Part shown: piece by piece, positions 33,384 through 43,378 of the stretch
How positions within the stretch are numbered: the first letter of the stretch is position 1
How the letters are laid out: every line of letters starts with the position of its first letter
Assembly: GCF_025602895.1 (NCBI RefSeq)
Contig: NW_026516222.1
Location: 124,001 to 188,000 of the forward strand
From: Polychytrium aggregatum
Lineage: Eukaryota; Chytridiomycota; Chytridiomycetes; Polychytriales
DNA: 64,000 nt
Direction of reading: 5' to 3'
Notes under the pieces: model-generated
The model's input: the letters and a program-made list of their open reading frames with translations, nothing else
Database searches by the model: none
What the model was told of the DNA's origin: nothing
Translations under genes and position numbers: made by a program

Positions 33384-36380
33384 ATGCCCGAGTGCGTCGT
33401 GGTGCAAGGTGAGCCGGCGCTTTCGATGAATGCAGGCTGCCCAGGCTGCTCCCGCAAGCGTCGGAACTGTCGCAGCATAACTTTGCAGCAGCGATCCCAC
33501 CAGCAGCGAGCCTTGGCTGACGACCATGACTGGATGGAGGCCGACAGGCCACTAATATTCTGCGGACTGTTGCAGTTGGACAGTGTGGAAATCAGGTAAA
33601 GGGTTCAAAGTAGTAGACGGATTTGAAGCTCTCGGTATTTTGCTGGAGAGTCCGGCAAGGAGCAACAACGACAACCAGCGACAAGGCGAGTTGATAGAGC
33701 AGGTTGTTGCCGCCACACTAATCCGCCCTCGTTTGAAGATCGGATCGAGATTCTGGGATTTGATCCTGCATGAGCACGCCAAGCACAACAGATCGGCCAC
33801 CTACGACGAGTCGTTCGCAGCCTTCTTCAAGAACAAAGACTCATCGTAAGCACCCGCTCTCGATCTGCAGATGCGTGGCTACATCGGTTGGTCTGCGCAA
33901 GTCTAACAGTCGTCTCTTCGTTCCAGCGGCACAGCCATCGGATATGGGCAGAAGGTTTCATATCTCGAAGCCCGAGTAAGCATCACCAGCGGACGCTGTT
34001 GCGCAAGCAATGTCCAATGCCAGCACTGGGCCTTCGAAACGACGATCCCGCGACAGGCACAACAACATGCCCGACGGAACGCAGGTTGCCAGGTGCCACT
34101 CCCAGCAACTCACCGTCTCCTTGGTTGGCATCGCCACTTCAGGGACTTTTGGTCGATATGGAAGAAGGAGTCGTCGGCCAGGTCTTGAAGAGCCGCATCG
34201 GGGAACTTTTTTCGCACAACCAAATCGTCACCAGCAACTCGGGCAGCGGAAACAACTGGTACGGACTTGAGTCTGCCTCGCGATTTGTTGATGGATACAC
34301 TCAACAGGTTTCTTTCGATATGGTCCTGCAGGGCGGTCGGATATGCCGTCTATGGCCCCGAATACCGGGAGAGGCTGCTCGATGCCCTCCGTATCGAAGC
34401 CGAGCAGTGCGACTCACTGCAGTCCTATTTTCTGATCAACTCGATCGGTGGAGGCACCGGCTCTGGGCTCGGATCGTACATGGTCGAGATGCTCGAAGAC
34501 AACTTCCCGAGAGTCCAGCGATTTGCGTCTGTTCTCTGCCCAAGCGCAAACGACGATGTCGTTACTTCTCCGTACAACAGGTGAGTGCGCCAGCGACGCT
34601 CATTTCTTGTGTCAGCGCATTCGCTGCCAGCATATTTCACATTTTCAGCGAGAATACATGGACAGATCCAATGGCCACGGCCAACAGGTTCTGGAGATGG
34701 CCGAGTCGTAAGCTGTTGCGTGATAGTAACGACAGAGGGACTTGAAACCACCACAACGTGTGTTGACATTCGAACAGCATCTTGTCCTACTCCAAGTTGA
34801 TTGACCACGCAGAATGTATCTTGCCGATCGAGAACCAAGCGCTGGCTGACATCTGTGATCGCGTTGGAAGCTTCGCCGGTAGCCACGGAAGGCCAAAGAG
34901 GGAGGCTATCAAGCCTGGAAGTGCCATCACAGACAGCCTTGGAACAGGTTCCAGGCCTTCCAACTTTGACGCCATGAACAACATCGCCGCCAATCTCCTC
35001 ATAAACTTGACCAGGTGCGCTGTCAACTGATCAGAAAAGTGTCTTTGGATGCGCTTCCTCTGCTCCGAAGCATAATGCCCTTCGAGATATAGCGGTGGGA
35101 TGATGCGGTGCTATGCGACGTGACCTCCGCACTTGAACACATGCGCCTCTCGTATCTCAACGCAAGCTTCGATTCTCATAACTAGCTCGATGAGATTTGA
35201 GGGCTCCCTCAATGTTGACCTCAACGACATTACAACAAATCTCGTCCCGTTCCCGCGACTCAAATGTCTGATCTCGAGTATGGCACCACTCTATGTGGCC
35301 GCCGACCATGCCGTCTACTCGCGCAAGTAAGCCATTCTGACAACGCTAACGATCGAGGGCCAATCATGCCCTCGGCCAGAAGCACCGCTGACGGATCGAT
35401 TGCACTGATATCAATAGCATGGACCAGATGTTCACCGACTGCTTTCAGCGAGACTCGCATCTCCTCAAGGTGGATCCCAAGTCCGGAGTGTAAGCCTTCT
35501 CGCAACTGAGACTTGATATCGATGCACTTCACGTTCTTATGTTCCGCCTATCTCTGGCCCGCCTTTTGTCGCCGGTGCAGATATCTTGGCTGTGGACTCA
35601 TCACGCGGGGCGACATCGAACTATCGGATTTACGTCGGAACATTGAAAGGTGAGTCGAAACACACCTCGATCTCACTGCCCATGTTTGTATGACCCATCA
35701 GTACTGCTTATCGGAATTCGACTGTGTTTTCAATATCGATGTTCGGATTTGACTTTAACTTTGGGCTCAATTTTGGATTTCTTCAGGATCCGGCCAACAC
35801 TCAAGTTCCCGGTTTGGAACACAGAGAATTGGAAGACCGGCGTGTGTGCCATCCCGCCAGCCGGACAGGTACAGTTTGGTTGGTGGCGTGATTACAATCG
35901 GTGCAGCGAGACATTGGTCGGTGCTTGACTGTTCCGGGTACGGCAGACGGCCCAGGCCTACAAGTTTTTCAACCAGTGTTCGATTGAATCGCTGGTGCTG
36001 CTCACGCCTGCCATTTTGCGCATCTCTGACCGGGCGTCCCAGCGGTCGCGACACACTAAGCTCTGACGCCCCCTGTATATCAGCCTCGTTGTGTGTTGCA
36101 AGTTTCAAATAACACTTGCGTACAAACATCGCTCAAATCCATGGTTGAGCGATTTACCAAGCTCTACAGGCGTCGGGTCAGGCTGAACCGCAACTCCGAG
36201 ATCGTTAGACACTGGTGCATATAGCTGCCTCTCCATGATAAACTAACAGCCATGTGCTTGCAGGCCAACCTCCATCACTACACGAGACACATCGAGCTGG
36301 ATTTGATGAAAGCAAGTCTCGAAAATGTCCGCACGCTGGCAGCTGAATACCAGCTGCAGCACGAATCATGCATGTCATAA
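33384..36380 (+). CDS. TUBE1: Epsilon-tubulin
   Basis: Thirteen exons join in phase: 33384-33408, 33576-33595, 33739-33845, 33927-33975, 34143-34258, 34332-34580, 34778-35014, 35186-35326, 35418-35489, 35581-35649, 35787-35868, 36084-36176 and 36264-36380, giving 458 residues (human TUBE1 is 475). Exon 2 is a 20-nt micro-exon supplying GQCGNQ of the nucleotide pocket. The tubulin signature GGGTGSG is near residues 145-151. Text close to human epsilon-tubulin includes IGSRFWDLILHEHA, DMEEGVVG, SGSGNNWAVGY, DDVVTSPYNSIL, FDAMNNIAANLL, RFEGSLNVDLND, NLVPFP, MDQMFTD and DLRRNIER. Epsilon-tubulin is needed for the triplet microtubules of centrioles and basal bodies and is found only in lineages that build them, which marks the host as a flagellated fungus. 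Confidence 0.94.
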
Positions 36381-36867
36381 GTGCAGCAGAGCCGCTTTTG
36401 TCCATTGACCACACGGAGCGAACAGCCTATTCTGACGACAGCCACCGTTCCTGGAATATGGGCGCTCAACTATTCAGTGCGCTTGGGATGGCCATCCTCC
36501 ATAACGCCATGGATGCACACGGCTTAATCCCACACTTACACGCTGATTTAATCGAGGAGCAGAGCCACTGTGTACAAATCGATCGCCACTCGCAAAACCG
36601 ACCTCCTGAACTGAGGGTCGCTACTCGACGTCAGGATACTCGAGTCGAGCGAGTCGCTTGGAAGCATAATCCTTGCCCAGCCTCCACGGACGGGTCATCA
36701 GTGTGAATGATGGATGTGCATGTATTCCCACCAACGAGCGTGATCTCTGCGTGGCCGCCGCCCAAGATTCGAATTTCATGTACCAGCACTGTTTGTTTGC
36801 CGACGCATCCGGAGCCTTTACTCCCACATTTTGCAGTTTGCATGTATTCAATCCGAACTCTCGCTCC
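36381..36867. other. Convergent intergenic region, no gene seen
   Basis: It lies between the 3' ends of epsilon-tubulin and the acidic membrane protein. Open frames here are short and unconvincing. Confidence 0.5.
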
Positions 36868-39645
36868 CTAAGCGTCGTCACGGTTGATGGGTGTATCGAA
36901 TTGACCCTGGTCGCTGTTTCCCCCGCTGTCTCGTCTTGGTTGGGTGGTGATGCGGGTCTGGTCACGACTCTGCTTGTGGTGCTCAGTAGAAGAGCTTCCC
37001 TCGATATCATCCTCCTCCCTTTGCGTGCGAACTTTGCCGGTGCTATCGAGCGCCACTGTACCCATAAGAAAGTTCCTCTCTCGATTAGACCACCAGCCCG
37101 AATTCACACGTGCTATTGCTAAAAAGTACCCCCAATATTCACCTGAAGTATCCAGTTTATCCTCCTGCTGGGCCTTTTGGTTGTTATCGATGATTTTCGA
37201 TATCTTATCAATCATACTGCTCGGCATTGTGCCTTTGAGATCGGACAGGAGCTGCTGCTTATCGGCTGGGGTCATCGGCGGCACCTTCTTGTCGACCGCA
37301 TCGCCCTGGGTTTTCATTTTCCTGTCGGCCCTGTTGATTTCTTTCATCTTTGACTCCGTTTCGGCGAAGGGAGGGATGTCGATCTTGTCATCTCGTTGAC
37401 CGATGCTGTTCGAATATTTGGAGGTCATTTTGTCCAGGAAATCGGTATCGGTATCCTCGCGAGATTCTTTGCTGCGCTTAGGGTCTTTGTTTGATATAGG
37501 GTCATCTCTGTCGTCAGGCGCTGATGTCTCAAGCTCGTCGTCGACAGTTTCCTCGCCCTCTGTTTCCGACTGTTGTTGTGTGGCCGCGAGGAAGTCCGAG
37601 CCATCCTCATCTGCGACCGAGACGGCTGTATCCTCAACACCAAATACGACAATCGATTCTGCGTTCTTGGGTTGATAGCGCCCATGTGCATCAGGGGTCG
37701 TGCCAATGGCCTTTGGAGGATCCGTATCAGCTCCATCTTGGAAAAACGGCTCAGATATGCCAGCCATATCTTGCTGAATATGGGAGAGTGCCGTGTCGCC
37801 GCCTTTGTCAGAGATGGTATTTTCACTTTTGGCCCTGGAGCTTTCCGAGTCCTCTTGGACTGCGGAAAGATCCATACCGTGCAGCCACCCTTGCTTGAGC
37901 AAACTTGAATCGGTATCGGGAGTCGAGCCGGAGGGCCCTTCCCGCTGTTCGGCTTGAACATCTTCTTGCTTGCTCCCAGCCGCAGTTATGGCTTTATCTG
38001 CATATTTTTTGCTGTTGGCGTCGACCTTTGACCAAGCCGTGTTTGTGGATTTGTCCGAGGTATGCTTGTGGGACTTTTCCTCTTGCTCGCTCTGTACTTT
38101 GTCTCCTTTTCCTACTTCCAAGCCGGGTCTCTTAGCCGTCGCATGACCTTCACTCGCGATGGCATTTGCTGGTTGGCTGCCTTCTGTTCGCTTTCCGCTA
38201 TCCTTGATAACTTTCTTAATGCTCGAATGCTGCAGAGTATCGTCGGTGGCGATGAGTGGGCCCTTTGAATTTCGAGCGCCATTCTCGACTAGCGCCTCTA
38301 TGGGTTGTTGCTGATTTTGCTTCTGCTTCTGTTTCTGGTTGATGATTTGCCTTTTTTCGTCGATTTCGCTCCGGTCGATGCTACTCAACTTTTGTGTGTG
38401 GATATTACCTTTCGGGCCTGAGATTCTATCGGCCTCCTCTGAGGCTGAGCTTGGCCCCCAAGCTTCCGCCAGAGAAGATTTGGAGTTAACAGAGGCTCTT
38501 TGGTGTTCATGTTCATCCAACATCGGGTCTCCTTTGGCCTTCATGGCCTCTATGAGTTGTCTTGTGCCCAGCTGTTCATCAACTAGAGGTTGCTCTTGAG
38601 TCGACTCCAACGCTTCCTCGACACCAAGCGGAACCTTCTTTCCAGAGTCACTTGATACAAGCGACAGGTTGTCCTGGAGGTGTACGTTGCCGGGCTCCTG
38701 GCCGATTTGGTCCCGGGCTCTGTCCGGCTCTTGATTTTGCGGCTTGTCTTCGTGAACACTGTCGATATTTGCACCCTTGCTTTCTGGGATGCTGCCAGGC
38801 TCGTCAGATACGGCAGATTTCCCAGCAACACCCTCGCCGACTTGTCCATTGGTCCACTGACTGTAGATGCTGGCCTTGGGGCTCGTTCCTGGGCCGGAAA
38901 TGGCCACTTGCTCGCCGACTTTGGTATCGTCTCTGTTGTCGGAGATCGTGTCCTTATCCAGATGATGTGTGAACTCGGTGGCCGGTGCTTTGACGACTTC
39001 TGCGTGGTCGTCAACAGGCTGAATGACGGTAGCCTGGATGCCACTGAAGCGATACCTTGGCCTGCTGCTTTCGACTGGGTCCGAGTCAGGGCCGGTGAGA
39101 GCTGGACCGAGCACCGAATCATCACCCTCATAGTCTTGGTGACCAATCGATGGTTCATCACGGTCGTCATGAGCAGTCACATCCCTCTCTGCATCCGAGC
39201 GGGTCTCGGAGGCTCTCTGGGTGTCCAGGCCGCCATCTCCAGGCCAACGATCCCGCGAGTCGTGCCCGGATCCGTCGGCGCTATCGGCAGAGGGTGAACG
39301 TTCCTGAGCACCCGGATACTGCTCCACGGAAGCCGCGGCCCCGAAGTCGGCCATGTCGGCTGCACCCGCGTCGGGTGCGGCCAGATCCATGAGATTGAGA
39401 GGTTTGCTCACGTCGATGGGCGGGGGAAAGATTGCATCGCGAAACTTTGGCTTTGTTTCCCTCTCCTGAACTGTCGCTTCCTGGGGCGGGGCTGCAGTCT
39501 CGCCGCTGGTCGCCGATCCGTCCTCGTGGGAAACTCGCGTTGTTCCGTACAGGAGAAAGAAGAGGATAACCAGCGTTGCGCAGAGCCATCGTCTCGTGGG
39601 CTTGGTCCTCTGTCGAGCGATCAACATCAATCGGTCAGTCAGCAT
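36868..39645 (-). CDS. Acidic, probably disordered type-II membrane protein of unknown function
   Basis: One uninterrupted frame. I start it at the ATG at 39645 (MLTDRLMLIARQ), with 39627 as an alternative. The same frame stays open upstream through a heptamer minisatellite, which would add HVACCML repeats and is unlikely to be coding. About 925 residues. A basic stretch (RQRTKPTRRW) precedes one hydrophobic anchor (LCATLVILFFLLYG), so the rest probably faces the lumen or outside. That part is very rich in Asp, Glu, Ser, Lys and Gln, with short runs (QKQKQKQNQQQ) and no recognisable domain. The last 100 residues are odd (YWGYFLAIARVNSGWW), and a GTGAAT donor-like site near 37143 suggests a possible intron there. 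I do not recognise the family. Confidence 0.6.
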   Translation of the reverse strand: MLTDRLMLIARQRTKPTRRWLCATLVILFFLLYGTTRVSHEDGSATSGETAAPPQEATVQERETKPKFRDAIFPPPIDVSKPLNLMDLAAPDAGAADMADFGAAASVEQYPGAQERSPSADSADGSGHDSRDRWPGDGGLDTQRASETRSDAERDVTAHDDRDEPSIGHQDYEGDDSVLGPALTGPDSDPVESSRPRYRFSGIQATVIQPVDDHAEVVKAPATEFTHHLDKDTISDNRDDTKVGEQVAISGPGTSPKASIYSQWTNGQVGEGVAGKSAVSDEPGSIPESKGANIDSVHEDKPQNQEPDRARDQIGQEPGNVHLQDNLSLVSSDSGKKVPLGVEEALESTQEQPLVDEQLGTRQLIEAMKAKGDPMLDEHEHQRASVNSKSSLAEAWGPSSASEEADRISGPKGNIHTQKLSSIDRSEIDEKRQIINQKQKQKQNQQQPIEALVENGARNSKGPLIATDDTLQHSSIKKVIKDSGKRTEGSQPANAIASEGHATAKRPGLEVGKGDKVQSEQEEKSHKHTSDKSTNTAWSKVDANSKKYADKAITAAGSKQEDVQAEQREGPSGSTPDTDSSLLKQGWLHGMDLSAVQEDSESSRAKSENTISDKGGDTALSHIQQDMAGISEPFFQDGADTDPPKAIGTTPDAHGRYQPKNAESIVVFGVEDTAVSVADEDGSDFLAATQQQSETEGEETVDDELETSAPDDRDDPISNKDPKRSKESREDTDTDFLDKMTSKYSNSIGQRDDKIDIPPFAETESKMKEINRADRKMKTQGDAVDKKVPPMTPADKQQLLSDLKGTMPSSMIDKISKIIDNNQKAQQEDKLDTSGEYWGYFLAIARVNSGWWSNRERNFLMGTVALDSTGKVRTQREEDDIEGSSSTEHHKQSRDQTRITTQPRRDSGGNSDQGQFDTPINRDDA

Positions 39646-39670
39646 GCAACGTGCGATGTGCAACACACGA

Positions 39671-39743
39671 CATGCAACATGCAACATGCAACATGCAACA
39701 TGCAACATGCAACATGCAACATGCAACATGCAACATGCAACAT
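39671..39743. repeat. 7-bp tandem repeat (CATGCAA), about 10 copies
   Basis: This perfect heptamer array starts about 25 bp upstream of the likely ATG of the acidic membrane protein. Because three units make 21 bp, it stays open in that gene's frame, and each unit contains ATG or CAT in some frame. The remaining 355 bp to the CINP gene (39744-40098) hold both divergent promoters. Confidence 0.95.
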
Positions 39744-40098
39744 GTGGTTTCTGGCCTGTGCATGGAGGCACCCGCAGCTACGAGAGGCGGCATCCATCGC
39801 GTCCTACCATGGTGCCGGCGTTAAAGTGTGTATTAGGCTTTGGGATGGAGGCTGGGTCAAGCGGGCGGAGGGCCGAGATCAGACGGATCAACCACATCGA
39901 TCTCGGCGAGCGGCGTCCGGAAGCCGGTCGCTCTCCATTCCCTCCCAGTGGCCCAGAGGCCGTTCGCCAACTGCCCTGTTTCGCGCCCAGCATCCAGCTT
40001 CAAAAAACGGCCCGGCTCGTGCTGGCATGTTGGCCAACTGGCTCCGCCATCACCAGCGACTTGCACAGACACCCAGGCCCCACCACCTGCTCCAGCCA

Positions 40099-41046
40099 AT
40101 GCAGTCGGTCTCGTCTGTCCAGCGGTCAGTGCGGCATTGGATCGCTGAGCTAAAGCAGTGCCGGACATACTGGACGGATCTAAACGACGATGGAAGCCGG
40201 TGGGCGAACCAACTGGCGAATCTTGCTCTGGAAAAAACGTAGGTGGCCCCAGACAGAGACCCGTCCTGCCCGAGACAGACTCGGCCAAGACGACGAGGAT
40301 CGCAACGATCGCACCTCTGACAGACGGGCGGGATCAATTTGAGGCAATCGAAATATGATCGCAGTCTATGGTTGACACTCAGGCATCGCTGGTCTCCTAG
40401 CTTTGTTGCCCATGGTGCCCTTTGGTCGCCTGGGCTGGTTGACCACCCGGATCTGAAAGAGCTATATAGAGATAAAACGACGACGGCATGCCGACCCATC
40501 CAAGCGGCCTTGCTCTCGATCGTCGGCAAGATGGTGGGTAGGATCGACGACGATCTCGGATCATATGCAATTATGCAAGCTCTGGGCTGACACTCCATCA
40601 ACAGGAGGGACAGCTGCGGAAGATGCAGACAATCTCGTTCGATATTGCCACACTCCTGACAGAGACGTGCTCGACGATGGGAGCCAAGCACGGCACCCAG
40701 GTGCCGGTATTCAAGACCATGTCGCTCGAGAATCTGTGTAAGCTCGTATTCCGGTGCTTCTCTGGCTGCTTCCAAAACCCACCGTTCTGATCAAACCGGT
40801 TATGGGCTCGTGCTATCGACAGGCGACGCAGTGCGTCGAGTCGTTTCAATGTATGCACTGGAGCTCGCTACAAAGCAGGCAATTGTCCGCGAGCTCGATA
40901 ATCCCAAAGATCGGCGACATGCGATGCTATCTATCTCGGCGTGGGTCCATCAGGCGCATCTTTTGGATGAAGATTTAGTAGAGTTTGACGACATGGTGCA
41001 GACAGAGACATTGGATGACCAGGACAGCCAGAATGCTGGGCGTTGA
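40099..41046 (+). CDS. CINP: CINP (CDK2-interacting protein) homologue
   Basis: Four exons join in phase: 40099-40238, 40401-40533, 40605-40737 and 40823-41046, giving 209 residues (human CINP is 212). The N-terminal part RHWIAELKQCRTYWTDLNDD followed by ANQLANLALEK parallels human DWHNLILKWETLND followed by TANNIANLK. The C-terminal part VVSMYALELATKQAIVREL, then LSISAWVHQ and the DDMVQTET end, parallels human LLEMYRKELLLKRTVAKEL, LSYLSMWLHQ and ESMLLETG. The protein is mostly helical. CINP works at the replication fork and is part of the 55LCC AAA-ATPase complex that clears proteins from chromatin. The start of exon 2 has an alternative site near 40383. It immediately precedes the type-2 repeat element. 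Confidence 0.82.
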
Positions 41047-41107
41047 TACACCGACAAATGTTTCCGATCCGCAAAACCGCTCGTTCCATTTGCAACGTAA
41101 GGGTTTT

Positions 41108-41638
41108 GAAACGGGACACCCTGCTGTGAGTCAGGGTTGTCGTTGTTTTCTGGTCCTGAATACACACCATTCATCACCCACCATGACCAAAGAGCATGTT
41201 CGCGGTGCCTGGAAGCCGAGCGACTCCAGAAGGTCGACTATCTTGATACCGAGTAACCATGGGGCTGTCCAGATGGTTGGGTGCATCCAGATGGTTGGGT
41301 GCATCCAGATGGTTGGGTGCATCCAGATGGTTGGGTGCATCGAGTGCATCTAGTGCAGCTGGTGCATCTGGTGCATCGAGTGCATCGAGTGCATACAATC
41401 ACATTCCACATCCAGTGCATACAATCACACTCCAGCATCACAACATCAATGACAATCGATTGCTGCCACGGGAGATCGACTGGGTGTATTCAAGATGATG
41501 CTCCCGAAGCCAATGAAAGCCAAGTGATTGCCAGCGAAGACCCGAAACAATCTCATGGCTCGTCCACTGGGGCCAACAAAAGTTCAGCAGTCCTCGGGCC
41601 TCCGATGCCAGCGAAAGAGGGGTACCGTCCCACTTTTC
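41108..41638 (+). mobile_element. Type-2 repeat element (copy a), non-coding with short terminal inverted repeats
   Basis: This 531-bp sequence begins GAAACGGGACACC and ends GGTACCGTCCCACTTTTC. The ends are imperfect inverted repeats (GAAA.CGGGAC and GAAAAGTGGGAC). The reverse complement of 49342-49834 is the second copy; homology starts and stops at these termini in both. The middle holds an 18-bp minisatellite and GTGCATC repeats. The right half is related to the type-1 element at 20.7 kb. It has no protein-coding capacity and is presumably moved by a transposase encoded elsewhere. No target-site duplication could be recognised. Confidence 0.8.
41274..41341. repeat. 18-bp minisatellite inside the type-2 element (copy a)
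   Basis: The unit is GATGGTTGGGTGCATCCA, about 4 copies, followed by irregular GTGCATC-type repeats to about 41395. The copy at 49.6 kb has a shorter downstream part, which accounts for most of the length difference between the two elements. Confidence 0.9.
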
Positions 41639-41962
41639 TCTGGGGTGACTGTAATGAATATCGACCACAATGCTTGGACAGGGACATATTCGTCGTTGGC
41701 TATCCCCCAAGGCAGCGATGGGTGATACGCTTCGGTACGTTGTTTGCCATGGGGGACGATGGACGAATGGGTATTCTCATCCAGGGAATGATGACACCCA
41801 GACTCAAACACTGCTCTATTTCGATTTGGGTGGCTGGAAGCAAGCCCTGTGGTTTCCTTTGCGGCGTGGGCAACTCCCGACCGCAGCTATTCTTCGGTGC
41901 TTCCGCTGCTGGCCTCGCTCTTGATCGACAGGAAAACAGGCAAGGGGCATTCGACGTGGAGA

Positions 41963-42726
41963 TCAGTCTTCCACATCTCCCGCGGCTTGCCCAGTGGCCA
42001 CCATGATGATCATCTGTCTAGCACAGCCGGCATAATACGGGCCGGCCCTGGACGGCGCAAGCCACGGCAATCGAATAGCTCTCTCGGATGTCGATGGCCA
42101 AAGTTGCGTTGTCGAACCCTCACCTGCAGAAATGCATCCAGGCGGTTGTTCTCGAGTCGCAGATCCTCCAGCCGCTGCTCGACCTTGATCTTTTCGGCCA
42201 TCAGAAGCTCGATTCGCCTCATCAGGACGTTGACCTCGTCCTTGGCCTTCTTTTGTTGCGCCTCCAGGCTCTCAAATTCGGCTTCCTGCGCCTGGCATTG
42301 GGCCTTGAGATCCTTGGTGACCACGACCATCTTCTCGAGCTCCTCACGACCCATGCGCGTCTTTTCGGTCAGGGCCGCCATCGACTGGATGAATCGAGTG
42401 AACTTTGGCGGTGCGCCCAACTTGAGCGAGGCTGCCGTCGCCTCTTCCACTGTCTCGGTCTTTTCGCCTGGTGGCCCTGGCGACACGGATGGCAGCGCTG
42501 GATCGGCGGTTCCTTCTCCAGCAGCGTCGCCCTCGTGGCCATCGACGACAGAGGCATGAACAGTGCTTGACTGCGACGGCTGTCGGCGATGGCTGTCCTC
42601 GAGATGCGGCGAGGAGCTTTTTTCTTTGATAACCCGATTCACGGCATTCGCGAGCTGCATCGACTTGGCCTCGTGTATCTTGGTTGATGCGGCCTTGAGC
42701 TTTCCAGTGGCGCTGGGGTCGGGCAT
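41963..42726 (-). CDS. Coiled-coil protein of unknown function
   Basis: Exon 1 runs 42726-42124 and codes for 201 residues. A CAG|GTGAGG donor follows, and the most likely second exon is 42013-41963, for about 217 residues in all. The first 110 residues are Ser/Pro/Thr-rich. From about KFTRFIQSMAALTEK onward the sequence is a continuous heptad-type coiled coil rich in Glu, Lys, Gln and Leu (EELEKMVVVTKDLKAQCQAQ and onward), ending in RLENNRLDAFLQ. No specific family is recognised. It is divergent from IFT46, which would suit a flagellar or cytoskeletal role, but that is only a guess. Confidence 0.6.
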
Positions 42727-43378
42727 GGCGGGCTGAATACGCCGGTGCAATCAGTCACGAAGGTGCTATGAGCCGATGGATGTTTGGGAGGCGACCGTGC
42801 GGGCGAGTGCGCTTGGAGGGCAACCAGCGCATCATGGAGTCTCGATCGGCTCTGGCGACGGAAAGCATCCTCGACGGGCAGCGGGCTTCTCGGCTGCTGG
42901 AATTGGTGATTGGCGCTCTCGGCGAGATGAACTTGGGTGTGCTTCCTGCGAGTCGATTGCAACCCCGACACCACACCGCCGGTGCTGTGGTTGAGCCTCG
43001 GCCCTGATTGCAGCACAACTCCTCCCTCGGCGAGGGAGGTGTCTCGATTTCTCTGAAGAAACTGTGCTGTGCTGCTGTGTGTGAGCACGTCGGCTTGCCA
43101 GTCGAGGTCAATCAGAGCGTGATCGGACGGGCGCCCATTCCTCCAGCACAGTCCACCCCAACCACACCTGTGCAAACAGGGTAGTGTATGATGCTCTTGC
43201 CGGATTCAAGCCCCAACCTGGAATTGCACCTTTGCTGGGAGCCGTGCCCTGACAGGGTCGCTGAGATTCTTGCGGGTGTGTGTTTTGCTTACGCACCCAT
43301 CGCACCCATCGCACTTGCCATTTCGCGACGCTGCCGTCGCCAGCAGCGCTTCTGCTCAACAACGATCCCGCCTCACTC
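42727..43378. promoter_or_regulatory. Divergent promoter region of the coiled-coil gene and IFT46
   Basis: 652 bp between two divergent ATGs. No TATA box was seen. I looked for an RFX-type X-box, used in animals for ciliary genes, and found no convincing match. Confidence 0.4.

Noticed and set aside
33384-36380. Gamma- or delta-tubulin
   Set aside because: The wording VVVQVGQCGNQIGSRFWDLI, DMEEGVV, SGSGNNW and DLRRNIER follows epsilon-tubulin specifically.
39646-39771. Cys/His-rich N-terminal domain (HVACCML repeats) of the acidic membrane protein
   Set aside because: It is the translation of the CATGCAA array; a normal start with a basic stretch and membrane anchor follows directly.
41274-41400. 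CRISPR-like array
   Set aside because: The repeats are contiguous without spacers and the genome is eukaryotic.
41259-41498. Open frame encoding repeated SRWLGA units
   Set aside because: It is the translation of an 18-bp minisatellite inside a non-coding repeat element; the other copy keeps the repeat but not a conserved protein.
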